Shown piece after piece: positions 26,492 through 37,900 of a stretch of DNA of 64,000 bases. Source of the DNA: Burhinus oedicnemus. Lineage: Eukaryota > Chordata > Aves > Charadriiformes > Burhinidae. Both the position numbers and the translations under genes were made by a program. A model generated the notes under the pieces. That model ran no database searches, was not told the origin of the DNA, and was given only the letters and a program-made list of their open reading frames with translations. Numbering within the stretch: position 1 is the first letter of the stretch; every line of letters starts with the position of its first letter. Location: NCBI GenBank assembly GCA_008921705.1, contig VFFE01008422.1, forward strand, positions 3,332,920 through 3,396,919, given 5' to 3'.

Positions 26492-26732
26492 ATGGCTCAA
26501 AAAATCTTTACTACCTACAGACTGAACACACTCCCTCCAAATGCTGTAATCACAAGCCTATTAGATGAAAAGGAACAAGGAGAAGAGCTTACCCTCCTCT
26601 GCCAGTCCTATGATGGAAAGGACTGACCTTCGTGTTTCAAGGAAAAACGGGTATGGTTACCTACCAGCAGATGCTATTAAGAGGCTTGCTAATGATGAAC
26701 TGCATGAAAAACTTCCCTGCAAACCAAAATAA
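26492..26732 (+). other. Unidentified coding-like segment, two overlapping short frames
   Basis: Two plus-strand frames overlap. Frame A starts with ATG at 26492 and runs 44 codons to TGA at 26624-26626 (starts MAQKIFTTYRLNTLPP, ends LTLLCQSYDGKD). Frame B, shifted by one base, starts with ATG at 26565 and runs 55 codons to TAA at 26730-26732 (ends GYGYLPADAIKRLANDELHE then KLPCKPK). Both have balanced, protein-like composition, unlike the leucine/phenylalanine-rich noise frames around them. Read together they could be one coding sequence broken by a single-base frameshift near 26610-26625, or a small exon region. Directly after the stop is AAG|GTATTT, which resembles a splice donor. On the opposite strand TTTTGGTTTGCAG resembles an acceptor. 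I do not recognise the protein, and chance is a real possibility. Confidence 0.25.
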
Positions 26733-28539
26733 GGTATTTTGATTATCAAGTAGACATTTTTTTGTGATCACTTGTTTATGTGGCTCCTGCTCAGTGTACT
26801 GACTACTGTGAATAGCCAGTACAGGCTATACTGTAGGCTGACAAATCTGCTACTGCTGTATGTTGTGTAGCTGGTAAAAATAATCAGTCTTGGTTGGTGA
26901 TTCCTCTATGGCACCTTTGTGCCTAAATCCTTTTATGTATTAACGTGTTTTAGATAAGAAAGAGTGAGTGGAATATCATGTAAAGGTTACTACAGTACAG
27001 TATGCAGTGACAAGGTCTTGGGGTAATAGCAAAATTGATCCAGGAATAACATGGCTGTTGAATTCCCCTGGAGTATATTGCCTCAATGCTGAGAAACCAC
27101 CTGTGTTTTGTTTCCTTACAGCTGTGCAAAGAGCAATTATTTACCCAAATGCCTGTTGACAGAATTTCTAGAAAATTGTAACTAATAATAATTTGGAGAG
27201 AAAGGAAAATAAGCTAATGAATAACTATCATTTAGAGACATTTAAATTGGCAGAAAATGAGATGATGAAACTGAGCAGGGTTATCTGAGCCACCTGAACA
27301 CCTAAAAGTACACTCCATTCTGTCGGCCTTTGGGTTCCTCCATCAGCTTTGCTCAAGTGCTTACCATGGATTTTTGTTTGTTTTGGGTTTTTTCTAAAGT
27401 TCTGATGGTTAATACAGCAACTCCATGTTCTGTCTAGTGGGTATTAACAAGTGGCAGATAGTGTTTCAAAGTTAGTGTTTCTCAGCAGGAACCACCCTCA
27501 GAGCAAGAAGTTCAGGCAAAGCGTTAATAAGGTTTGATGGCCTTTTGCGCCAGCACTTCACTCTTTATTATTCATCTAATTTATCTGAAATTGCATTTCA
27601 TCTCCTTGGCATACAAAGACAAAGCTCTAATTTCCCTGACAGCCTGCTCCAAGATGCAGAAATGACAGTAGAGAAGAAGGAACAATCTGCTTTCACCTCC
27701 AGGAAATTAGCTACAGTTCTAACAGAAGCAAATAGCAGCACAAGCTGCTTGTATTACAGTAGTTTCTTTGTGTGATGTTAACTCAGATTTGCTGAGTGAA
27801 ACTACAAAATGAAGTTTAATAAATTTTTGATTTATTTTAAATTTTAAAGTTTAATTTCTCCTTGGGCTGCTCATCTGTGTTTCACCTGCTGGACAATGGC
27901 ATTACAGTTCTCAGTTGGTTGCCAGTGTTTAGGGAATAAGTTGGGAAATTATGTCCCAGTGATCTGTAGAAATTCTGGATGCATGGCTCTTATTGGTGCT
28001 TGGAAAAACTTTTCTCACGTGTCAGTAGCCAAATTCAGTGTTCTACAACGGAGAAGTCTCTCTCTGCCCATCTGCTTGGTACCTGCAGAACCCAAAGCAG
28101 TTGGGCAGGATTCTTAGGAAGAGAGAAGGGTTAGATGAGCAGTGCTGGCCTCCTTGCAGCTTTGTAGCAAAAGCAACCTCTGTGGTCACTGGCATAGAAG
28201 GGAATATATGCTTGCTTGAATATGAAGTCATCCTATGCTGTGATGTAACAGCGACCGAGTGTTTGAAGCACACAAACAAGTGAAGCAAGTGCAGAGCTTT
28301 GCATTGACCTGGTTGTACACAGCACTGCTGCTGGTTGCTGCAGAGATCATTCAAGAAAATCTCTAAATACTGTGTATTGACCTTTCACACTATCATTGTG
28401 GGTTTCCCAGGCTCATTCTCTCTGTGTGATAAATAAAGAGTTCAGAATGATTTTAGTTTGATTGCCTTTCTTTCTGGAGGATGTTTTTCAGGAGGTTTTG
28501 GGGCACACTGAAGTGTTTGGCATAGTGATCCAACAGAAG

Positions 28540-28700
28540 TGAGCGTATGATGTAAAGGAACGGTTTATTGCAGAGTAGACGGTATTCACAGGGTTATGAA
28601 ACCTACCCAGATACAAGTATTTCTATTAATATTTCTGCCCTCTGTCAACCTTAAGCAGCAGCCACACCTTTCCAAATCAATCAGAAATAATGTAATCAAT
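28540..28700 (-). mobile_element. Possible LTR remnant (R/U5-like)
   Basis: On the minus strand a poly(A)-signal context reads CTCTGCAATAAACCGTTCC. It is followed by TTTACATCATACGC and then TTCTGTTGG, a style typical of the R-U5 start in bird ERV LTRs. No TG...CA ends, TATA box or duplication were found, so this is tentative. Confidence 0.25.
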
Positions 28701-31700
28701 TCAGAGCTGAGTTGGAAATCAGGGTGATTTATCATCCTGTCCTAAATAGAGTGTATCTGATTAATACATGTATGTTTCCCCTTTTCCTGTTGAAGTTTGG
28801 CTTTAACAACAGCCACATAGGCTGCACCCCTTCTGAGTTGCAGACTGGTCTCTGTCTCAGCCTGTGTGATATTTTGCCCAGAAAGCCCCTTCTCTGTGGT
28901 GTATTTCAAAGGCAGAATGAGTTGCATCTGCTCAGTGAGTCAGCAGGAGTTGGATGGGGGCAGATCCTGAGTCTTGGCATCTGATAATGGGAGAGGTTCA
29001 GGAAGCTTAGTGCTCACCTCTTTGAGGGTAGTGCTCTGTGGCTGGCTACCAATGGAGACATTATTGTGGCTATTGCTCTTATGACTGTACAGTTGTTATA
29101 CTATCTTATTTTCTTACATCCAGTATTTGGCACAATCATGCATTACTTACACATAAACTGCTGGAGATCGAAAAGCTTACAATGAACATTACATAAAGCC
29201 TTCAATGTTTGAGACTGTAAATGAAATGACACTGCTTGTTAATTTTTTTAAATGAAACATGCCAAAACCTACCCGTTCTGGCTAACTTTTGTGTCTCAAA
29301 ACTGTAGGATGTCAAAGCCAGTCAGATAAAAATTCCTTTCAGTTAAAGCTGTAGTTCAGTTCACCCTGTTTGTAATTATCATCATGCATGTTTTTTGATG
29401 GATCTTTCAGTTTGTCAAGACATATTTGTACGTTATTAATTAATGATCCTCAGAGATGCTGTTCACAGATACAGACATGCAGTGCACTGATACTGATAAA
29501 AATGCTAAGGCCAACTGTTAAACACTGCTGGAATTGGACTGGGTCTGCAATGAGTGTAAATTCCAGCTGACTTTGCAAGTCCCTGGTTCCCTTTCAAACC
29601 TGAGACAAGAAAAAGGAAAAAAACCTCTCAACCTACAAAATTAAAGAAAAAAAAATCTTTCCTTGTTTACCTTTCCTTGGGTTTTCTAATCTACTTGCTT
29701 TGATATGGTTATATGCCAAGGATGTTGTCACAAGAACTGTTAATGGTTTATGCTGCAATAAAACGTTGGCTACTCAAAATATTCAGACATACAGTGAATT
29801 ATGGACCTTGGTGAGGCCCTCCTAGTGTCTGCTTGCAAAACGAATGCGGTATTTCATTCAGCTCTGCACTGTAGGGATCTAAGTGGGAAGATCTTTTCAT
29901 TCATCAAAGCTTTAATATAATGAGTAACCGAGAAGAAATATGCCATTGCTTGGGGATTTTGGCATACAGTCCAGAATAAGATTTTTGTGTATATGCTGCA
30001 TTCTCCTTTTTTTATTTATTTTTAAATTTCTATCTCTGACAAAAGTAAAATAATTTCAAAAGATGTTTCTGCTAGAAAATCTGCCAAAGACAAAACCTTT
30101 GGCAATGCTAGACCCTAGCAAATGAATAACCATATGCTCTAGCAGAGGATGGGAGAATGAGAGATTTGGAGATAGTTTCAAGCTTTGCTATTGGCACAAT
30201 CACTGTCTTTGGCATTGTAATAAACTTCTATTTGCCTGCCTCATAAAAGGGCAAAGTATTGCTGATGGTATTTATAAACTGCTAGAGATCTGATGGAAAA
30301 CATTAATTATGCTAAGTATTCCTGTGATTCTTTTTTTGTCCTTGAAAGCATCTCTAACAGTGGATTCTTTCCCAGAAAGCACTAAAGCAGCCTTAATATA
30401 TTCTTAGAAAGGTACAATATAGGTCTGCAGGTGACACTGAATTGTTGCTAGTCTATGTTTTCTATGTATTCCTAACATAATCTGCCTGCCAGTCCTCTAG
30501 TTATGGGATTCCTTGAAGTTATTGCTGTCAAAGACCACACAACCTGTTGTGATAGGTTTCAGTGAGCATGTTCCCAAGCCGCTGTCAGGCTTTTAACAGA
30601 GCAGAGCAAGAGTGTTCAGAGCACAGGGCGCCAATCCCCTACCTCAGTAATCTTGTCACTGAAGATTGCAGGGCACAGATGCTCAGTCCTTGTTTTTTCT
30701 TCCTCTTTTATGCTTCAGATAGGACAGGCAGGTTGAATTTTTCTCAGCTGGTGAACTACATAGAATAGGCCAATATTCTTTAAATCGCAGTCTGTGTATG
30801 CTTTTTCATGGCTGGATGATCCAGGGTACGAAGAGGAATATTTGCTAAGACAAATGCTGCTGTCAGATTCATCAGCTCAATACGGGAATGTTCTTGTTGA
30901 ACTGCATGTTATAGAGAGCAGCTCTTGCATGGTCCATTGACTGTTCACCTCCCTCTCCTCATCTTTTAAAATTTGTTGCAGTTTATGCTTGTGGGAAGAG
31001 ATTTCTTGATACTTGTCACAGTTACAATAACTTTCCTTGAAAAGTCTGTGGAAATGTTGCAGATGGAACAAAAATTGTGACACAGATCCCCTTCCCCTAC
31101 CCAACAACTTCCTTATATACAGTCAAGAGTTTTGCTGCGCCTAGCGTGGCAGTATTTCATTGTTCTCTTATGCTCACTAGCCGGAGGTGTTGAAAAACCT
31201 TTGAAAATGCTGAGCAAGAACCCCCCAGAATCATGGCTGCAGCTGACTCTAACTTGAAATTTCTTGCTTATGGGAAACTTTGAATTTTGAGCTTTGACCT
31301 GGGATAACACGGGCCCTGGGTGTAGGAAGAGCTCTGAAAACATTTTCTGGTAGAGCTGATTAGCTGCATTTTAGCAACCTGTCTTTGGAAAGATCATACA
31401 ATGGGAGGAGATTTCTTCCTCTTTTCTGTTCATGTTACATTGTATACAAGAGCTGAAATTAAGTACTAGTTACAGAAGAGACACATCATTCACTGAAAAA
31501 TCATAATCCTTCATTTTTTAATAAGCTACTTAAAAATAAGTAACTGATCACTATATATCTAGCCAGGTAAAATACTCGCTGAAATCAATTGGACTGTGCT
31601 TTCCTAAATGTCCTAAATTTGTCTTTTACAGTGGAACTCAATTTTCTGGACTTCAGACATTGTGAAAATCCTCTGAGAGTGCCAGACTGATCTCTCTCTT

Positions 31701-32342
31701 TGGCCTGTGGAAAATGTACTACTTAACAGTGATTAAGTGATCCTTTCCTTAAAATGAAATGTGAATTTGCTGAGAGCATTTCATTGGAATGGTAGAGCTG
31801 AGGGCAACTCTGAGGAGACTCAGAAAGGAGACAGATAACAGTAGTTACTGCAACCATCCTAAAGTGAGGTTTAGGGGTGAAAAAGATAAAAGAAGATAGC
31901 ATATTGTCTGATAAAGCCTTGGTAAAAGATTGTATGATGAAAGACAGATGAATAGCCTTTTTAAACAAGGGGGTGAAACTGTGGGTGGGACTAGTGCTGT
32001 TATGGAAAGTGTCATTAAGGCAGCAGGCTGTCTTCTGATTTATCCTAACCATTGGAAGAATAGCCTGTTCTGTGTCCCAAGTGGGAGTGCAAATAGGGGT
32101 ATCTCTTTCCTCTTTTTGACTTAATCTCCTACCTTCAGCTGGTCTATTTTGCAGTGAAGTTCTTTACAACTGAGACTTAACCTGGTCCTCTTGTGCTACT
32201 GTAACACTGAATGTTTACTAATAGACTCCTTTGCTTGGGAAAAGAAATAAGCATCAGAACCTTTACAGATCTGCTTGATTAGGGAATAGTTTTGATTCTC
32301 ATTGTCTTCAACTTTTAAATTTTATAAATGTATAATTCTTAA

Positions 32343-33111
32343 ACATAGAATGCTTTAGGTTGGAAGGGACCTTAAAAATCATCTAGTTCCAAATCTGCTG
32401 CCATGGACATGGACACCTCCCACTAGACCTGGTTGCTCAAAGCCTTGTCCAGCCTGGTCTTGAACACTTCCAGGGATGGGGCCTCCACAACTTCCCTGCG
32501 AAACCTGTTCCGGTGCCTCATCACCCTTAGAGTGAAAAATTTCTTCCTGATAACTAATTTAAATCTACCCTCTTCCAGTTTGAAGCCATTACCCCTTGTC
32601 CTACCACTACATACTCTTGTAAAAAGTCCCTCTCCAGATTTCTTCTAGGCCCCCGTCAGATACTGAAAGGCCTCCATAAGGTGTCCCCGGAGTCTTCTCT
32701 TCTGCAGGCTGAACAACCCCAACTCTCTCAGCCTGTCTTCACAGTCTCCAGTCCTCTGATCATCTTCGTGGCCCTCCTCTGGATCCATTCCAACAGGTCC
32801 ATGTCCTTCTTATGTTGGGGGCTCCAGAGGTGGACACAGTATTCCAGGTGAGGTCTCACAAGAGCGGAGCAGAGGGGGAGAATCCCCTCCCTCGATCAGC
32901 TGGCCATGCTTCTTTTTATGCCACCCAGGATATTGTCGACTTTCTGGGCTGCAAGAATGCATTGCTGGCTCATGTTGAGCTTCTCATCCACCAACACTCC
33001 CAAGTCCCTCTCCCCAGGGCTGCTCTCGATCCACTCTCCGCCCAGCCTGTATTTGTGCATGGCATTGCCCTAACCCACATGCAGGACCTTACACTTGGCC
33101 TTGTTGAACTT
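32343..33111 (-). mobile_element. CR1 LINE, 3' half of a split element
   Basis: This is minus-strand CR1 with its 3' end at the left (CATAGAATGCTTTAGGTTGG, decayed tail). It runs back through the C-terminal [18 protein letters not shown] sequence near 32700, then the codons for the CR1 [20 protein letters not shown] stretch near 33050. It breaks at 33111 within the codons for MKFNKAKC. The sequence resumes at 34187 on the far side of a plus-strand CR1. In a normal copy the bases join as GAACTT|CATGAGG, and here GAACTT ends at 33111 and TTCATGAGG starts at 34187. It was therefore one element before the second insertion. Plus-strand open frames such as 32812-33114 are antisense shadows. Confidence 0.93.
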
Positions 33112-33112
33112 T

Positions 33113-34188
33113 AGGCATACAGGCATACTCTTCACTGGATTAAAAACTAGCTGGATGGCTGAGCCCAGGCAGTTGTGGTGAATGGTGTTAAATCCAGTTG
33201 GCAGCAGGTCTCAAGCGGTGTTCCTCAGGGCTCAGTTTTGGGGACAGCCTTGATTAATATCTTTATTGATGATCTGGATGAGGGGATTGAGTGCACCCTC
33301 AGTAAGTTGGCAGATGACACCAAATTAAGCGGGAGTGTTGATCTGCTTGAGGGTAGGAAGGCTCTGCAGAGAGATCTGGACAGACTGGATCGATGGGCTG
33401 AAGCCAACTGCATGAGGTTTAACAAGGCCAAGTGCCAGGTCCTGCACTTGGGTCACAACAACCCCAGGCAATGCTACAGGCTTGGGGAGGAGTGGCTGGA
33501 AAGCTGCCTGGCAGAAAAGGATCTGAGGGTCCTGGTGGACAGCCGGCTGAACACGAGCCAGCAGTATGCCCAGGTAGCCAAGAAGGCCAACGGCATCTTG
33601 GTCTGTATCAAGAACAGTGTGGCCAGCAGGAGTAGGGAAGTGATCATGCCCCTGTACTCAGCGCTGGTGAGGCCGCAGCTTGAGTACTGTGTTGTGTTTT
33701 GGGCACCACAGTCTAGGAGGGACATTGAGGTGCTGGAGTGTGTCCAGAGAAGGGCGACAAAGCTGGTGAGGTGTCTGCTTTTGAGGAGCAGCTGAAGGAA
33801 TTAGGATTGTTTAGTCTGGAGAAGAGAAGGCTGAGGGGAGACCTTATTGCTCTCTACAACTACTGGAAAGGAGGTTGTAGTGAGATGGGAGCTGGTCTTT
33901 TCTCCCAAGTAACTAGCAATAGGACAAGAGGAAACGGGTTCAAGTTGTGCCAGGGGAGGTTTAGGCTGGACATTAGGAAAAAATTTTTCACTGGAAGAGT
34001 TTTCAAACATTGGAACAGGCTGCCCAGGGAGGTGGCTGAGTCACCATCCCTAGATGTGTTTAAAAGTTGTGTAGATGTGGTGCTTGGAGACATGGTTTAG
34101 TGGCAGACTTGGTAGAGTAAGGTCATTGGTTGGACTAGGTGATCTTAAAGGTCTTTTCCAACCTAAACGATCTTATGATTCTATGATT
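33113..34188 (+). mobile_element. CR1 LINE inserted into another CR1
   Basis: This plus-strand CR1 is 5'-truncated inside the RT and complete at the 3' end, with a CTTATGATTCTATGATTC tail. Its first bases align with the codons ahead of WVKNWL in the 47-kb copy (ACTCTTCACTGGATTAAAAA here, ACTCTTCGCTGGGTTAAAAA there). It sits inside, and antiparallel to, an older CR1 with no more than 2 bp (TT) shared at the junctions and no longer target duplication, as is usual for CR1. It is better preserved than its host, so it is the younger insertion. The subfamily matches the copy at 46.8-48.5 kb ([34 protein letters not shown]). Confidence 0.95.
33175..33795 (+). pseudogene. CR1 ORF2 reverse transcriptase, C-terminal part (open 206 codons)
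   Basis: This open stretch is the RT palm and beyond from the nested CR1. Motif B is [11 protein letters not shown] at residues 13-23. [14 protein letters not shown] follows, then motif C as LADDTKL (residues 45-51), where both catalytic aspartates (D47, D48) are still present. The thumb region includes [28 protein letters not shown] and [21 protein letters not shown]. The frame then shifts: the missing part continues in another frame at 33738-34100 ([36 protein letters not shown]). The endonuclease and motif A are absent because the insertion is 5'-truncated, so no functional enzyme can be made. The ATG at 33175 is an internal methionine, not a native start. Confidence 0.9.
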
Positions 34189-34998
34189 CATGAGGTTTGC
34201 ACAGGCCCACCTCTCAAGCCTGTCCAGGTCCCTCTGGATGGCATCCCTTCCCTCCAACGTGTCAACCGCTCCACACATCTTGGTGGTGTTGGCAAACTTG
34301 CTGAGGGTGCACTCGATTCCACTGTCTATGTTGCTGACAAAGATGTTAAACAACAGTGGTCCCAGTACTGACCCCTGAGGAACACCACTCATCACTGATT
34401 TCCATTTGGACATTGATCCATTGACTGCAACTCGTTGAGTGCAGCCATTCAGCCAATTCCTTATCCATTGAGTGGTCCATCCATCAAATCCATGTCTCTC
34501 CAATTCAGAGACCAGGATGTCATGCAGGACAGTGTCAAATGCTTTGCACAAGTCCAGGTGCACGATGTCTGTTTCTCTCCGCTTATCCACCAACGCTGTA
34601 ACCCCATCATAGAAGGCCATCAAATTTGTCAAGCATGACTCACCCTTGGTGAAGCCAAGGCCGTTGGCTGTCACTGATGACCTCCTTGTTTTCCACGTGT
34701 CTTAGCAGATTTTCCAGGATCCATGATCTTGCTGGGCACAGAGGTGAGACTGACTGGCTTGTAGTTCCCCGGGTCTTTGTTCCCTTTTTGAATATGGGGG
34801 TTATGTTTTCCCTTTTCTAGTCAGTAAGAACTTCAGCAGACTGCAATGACTTTTCAAGTATAACGGAAAGTGGCTTAGTAATCGCATCCACCTGTTGCCT
34901 CGGGACCCACGGATGGATTTCCTCAGGTCCCATGGACTTGTGTACCTTCAGGTTCCTTAGATGGTCTTGTACTTGATCTTCACCTACAGTGGATGGTT
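34187..34998 (-). mobile_element. CR1 LINE, 5' half of the split element
   Basis: This is the upstream part of the older minus-strand CR1 whose 3' half is at 32343-33111. Reading leftward from 34998 there is linker-to-RT sequence (PHPWVPRQQVDAITKPLS-type codons), then the RT. The open frame 34674-34135 carries [15 protein letters not shown], motif A as [14 protein letters not shown], motif B as [19 protein letters not shown], and motif C as FANTTKM (catalytic DD lost). It ends at WACANLM, exactly where the younger CR1 interrupts it. The amino-acid pattern ([20 protein letters not shown]) matches the 1.9-kb copy rather than the nested element. The upstream end near 34998 is the 5' truncation point. 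Confidence 0.92.
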
Positions 34999-37900
34999 AA
35001 TGAATAACACATTTTGCAAAGAGATGCAAGGAAAAACAAACAAGGCTCAATTTGTGCTCTATTTTATTATTTTGAGAAGAATAACAATCCTGAAGTAATG
35101 GTTATGTATAGATCAGCCTGTGATAAAGGTGAGAAGGAAGGATGCACTTAAAAAAATGTACATAATGGTAACTATTGGAGACATACCCTGGCATCTAATG
35201 CTAGACAAACAACTTATTGGAACTGGAAACTAGGATTCCTGAGGAGATGATTAAGGAATCTAAATTATTATTTTGATGCAGATGGTTTGTAAGAATGAAC
35301 AGAGCTACAAATACAAAACAGTCAAATTTTGGCTGGCATAAGCACATTTGTCCAAGTCCAGGCTGCCTAAGCATGGAATCAGTCCAGTGATTATCCTTGC
35401 ATCTGTGAGGGTGCCATTTCTAATCATTTGTCTTGCATGTGCAGGGTCTGTTGTTAACACTAGCACTGCGATTGTGCTTCATTTTCTAGTGGAACATAGT
35501 CAAAAAAACATGCACAAAAAGGGAAAGGTGACTGCAGCCTCCAAATCAAACTGTCTGCCATTACTGCTGAAGTAGCAGTTCTGTTCTTTCGTGCCAATAA
35601 CAGCTCAGTTACATTTCACAGAAATTGTAACTGCTCTCAGATTTACTGGGCCAGTTACACAAATAATCCTACTGACTTCCATAAAATGATTTGTGTATCT
35701 GAGATAAGCAGGATTAGGTTCAAAATACCAGAACAATTCCATGTTGTTTTCAGTATTCTTCTAGCAGTGTGGTCAATTTTTTAAAATGTATGATTAATTG
35801 TAATAAACTACTGACTACATAAACATGTAGATGAAGAAAGTTATACAGCTAAACGCACAGAATATCAGAAAGATATTGAAGCCTCAATACCACATACAGT
35901 CTTTTTGAACAACTGGAATTCTTATGACATAGTACTGTAACTGAAATTGAAATAAATTGTATATCAAATGAAAAGAAAACTAGTTTTGTGGATTGTTTAG
36001 TGAATTAAAAATTCACTGCAGGGGGAACAGAAAAACCAACAGACATTATGCATAGGTATCTGCATATGCTATAAGCATGCCTTTGTAGCTATACCTGAAT
36101 CAGAACAAAGACTAGAGATGGTCTGCAAAGGGGAGATAGAGGAAAGACAATGAAGATGGAGGAATGGGGCAAGGCTGATGATGGACTTAGGTGGGAATAA
36201 AGCAGAACAAAGGAGTACCATATTTTCTTGGGTTTGATTTTTTTCCTTCCTGTAACAATACACTTTCTGATCTTTTATTTTTCATTTTTTGTTGACATCC
36301 TTTTCCATTTTGCTGGCATTCTTCTTTCACACAGAAATCAGAAACTGTGTAGTTCGAAATGTTAGTTTCTCTAGTAGCTGTTTGTTGCTCTGACTTCCCG
36401 ACCATGGCAAAATACAGCCAGTTGGGCCTATGTGCAAAGTGGGACATGATACCTCTTGTGTGCTTGGCTATCAGCATTTTCCAATGTTTTGCCTGTTTTA
36501 GGCCCAAAGTCTTGTCTTGTCCAGACTAGTACCTGAGTGCAACTGTGCTTACTGCTTTTCTGCTCAGCAGTTGTGACAAGTCTACCAGACTCTATTCACT
36601 TGAGGAGATTCCTTAGCACGTAGATGATGAAAGTTCATTTAGATTTCTGTGTGTATACAGTATATATTTTCTTTCTTGGTGTACTTAGATAAATTAGCAA
36701 GTTTATTGCTAAACTCCGACTTTTATATTCACAAGAAAGCTTAACACATATAGTGAAGGTAATTTACGTCAGCTAACGATGCACACTATTGTTACCAAAA
36801 AACAGGCATAAAATTACTCTTAGTTTCAAATAAAAATGCTGAATTTTCAAGAAGATTTCTTATGTTGGTTTTTTTTTCCCCTAATGAAACATGCCATAAA
36901 TATAAACCACATTATTTTAGTCTTAGCCTTTTTCAACAATCTCATAAATGACTGAGCAAGGGGCTTTTGCCTCTTCCAGGGTACGTTATGCATAAAAGTA
37001 ATGTTTATGGACTTATAATGGTAGTCCTGGGGAACTGTAGTATCTCTTACTATTTTGTGTGTATACTGTATCAGAATTTCTCAGGCTGAGGGAAAATGAT
37101 ATATCTTTTTTAAAAAGAGTAATCAGTCAAGTATTTAGAAACTACTGTAATGGACATGCAAGAAGGAATGGAAATACCGAACTTGAACATTAAGCATTTC
37201 TGTGCGGGTTTCTAGACTTCTGAGTCTGTGTCACTGCTTTTCTGTGCTTTTGCAGCATTAAAATGTTAGTAGAAAAATAATGACAGTATAGGTCAGTATC
37301 TGTAGTATGCATACAGGCAAATAGTGGTTTATTTTATATGTTACAATAATTTTATTACTTGGCTCACACCTTCACTCAATGACAAGTAAAATTAATAAGG
37401 GACCAATATTTTTTGGAAATTAGAAATTTTCGATCCCTGGAGTAGCAGACTTTTTCTATCTAGAAAGAGCTGATTACCTAGTTTAACCATGCATCTTATG
37501 AAATTTGAGTTATGTCCTTCCCATTATTTAAAATCACCTTGAGACCAATTACAACTAAACTGTTGACCATTTTAAAAATTCTGTTTAAATTCAGAAGCCA
37601 GCATATAGCTCCTCCCAAAGATTATCTGTTGAGCAGGAAGGTAAAAGAGACATTTCAATATCGAACAAAAAGGTAATTTCCAAGCCAAAACTATTGAACT
37701 GTGGCATGCAAAGGGAAATGGATAGTGTGACAGGTATGCCGGGGCAACTTTCCATCATTAACATCATGTGACGAACTTAAAAGCTCATTTAAATGGAGTT
37801 TTGTTTTTCTTATTTTTCAGTGAGTTCCAACTGGGAAAAGGTAAGGAGGCAGGAAGAGAACAGAAGGACCCAATGCAAAGTGAATAGAGTCACAGAAAGG

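Larger units (their letters stand above)
21369..32342. other. AT-rich non-coding DNA with one coding-like patch
   Basis: Apart from the coding-like segment near 26.5-26.7 kb and a possible LTR remnant near 28.5-28.7 kb, both listed separately, no gene or repeat family was recognised. A purine/A-rich stretch lies at 29600-29660. Confidence 0.5.

Noticed and set aside
32812..33114. 100-codon plus-strand open frame
   Set aside because: Antisense shadow of the minus-strand CR1 3' half.
33113..33128. AGGCATAC direct repeat at the left junction of the nested CR1, considered as filler DNA or a target duplication
   Set aside because: The stretch aligns with the normal CR1 sequence upstream of ACTCTTCGCTGGG in the 47-kb copy, so the repeat is probably coincidental.
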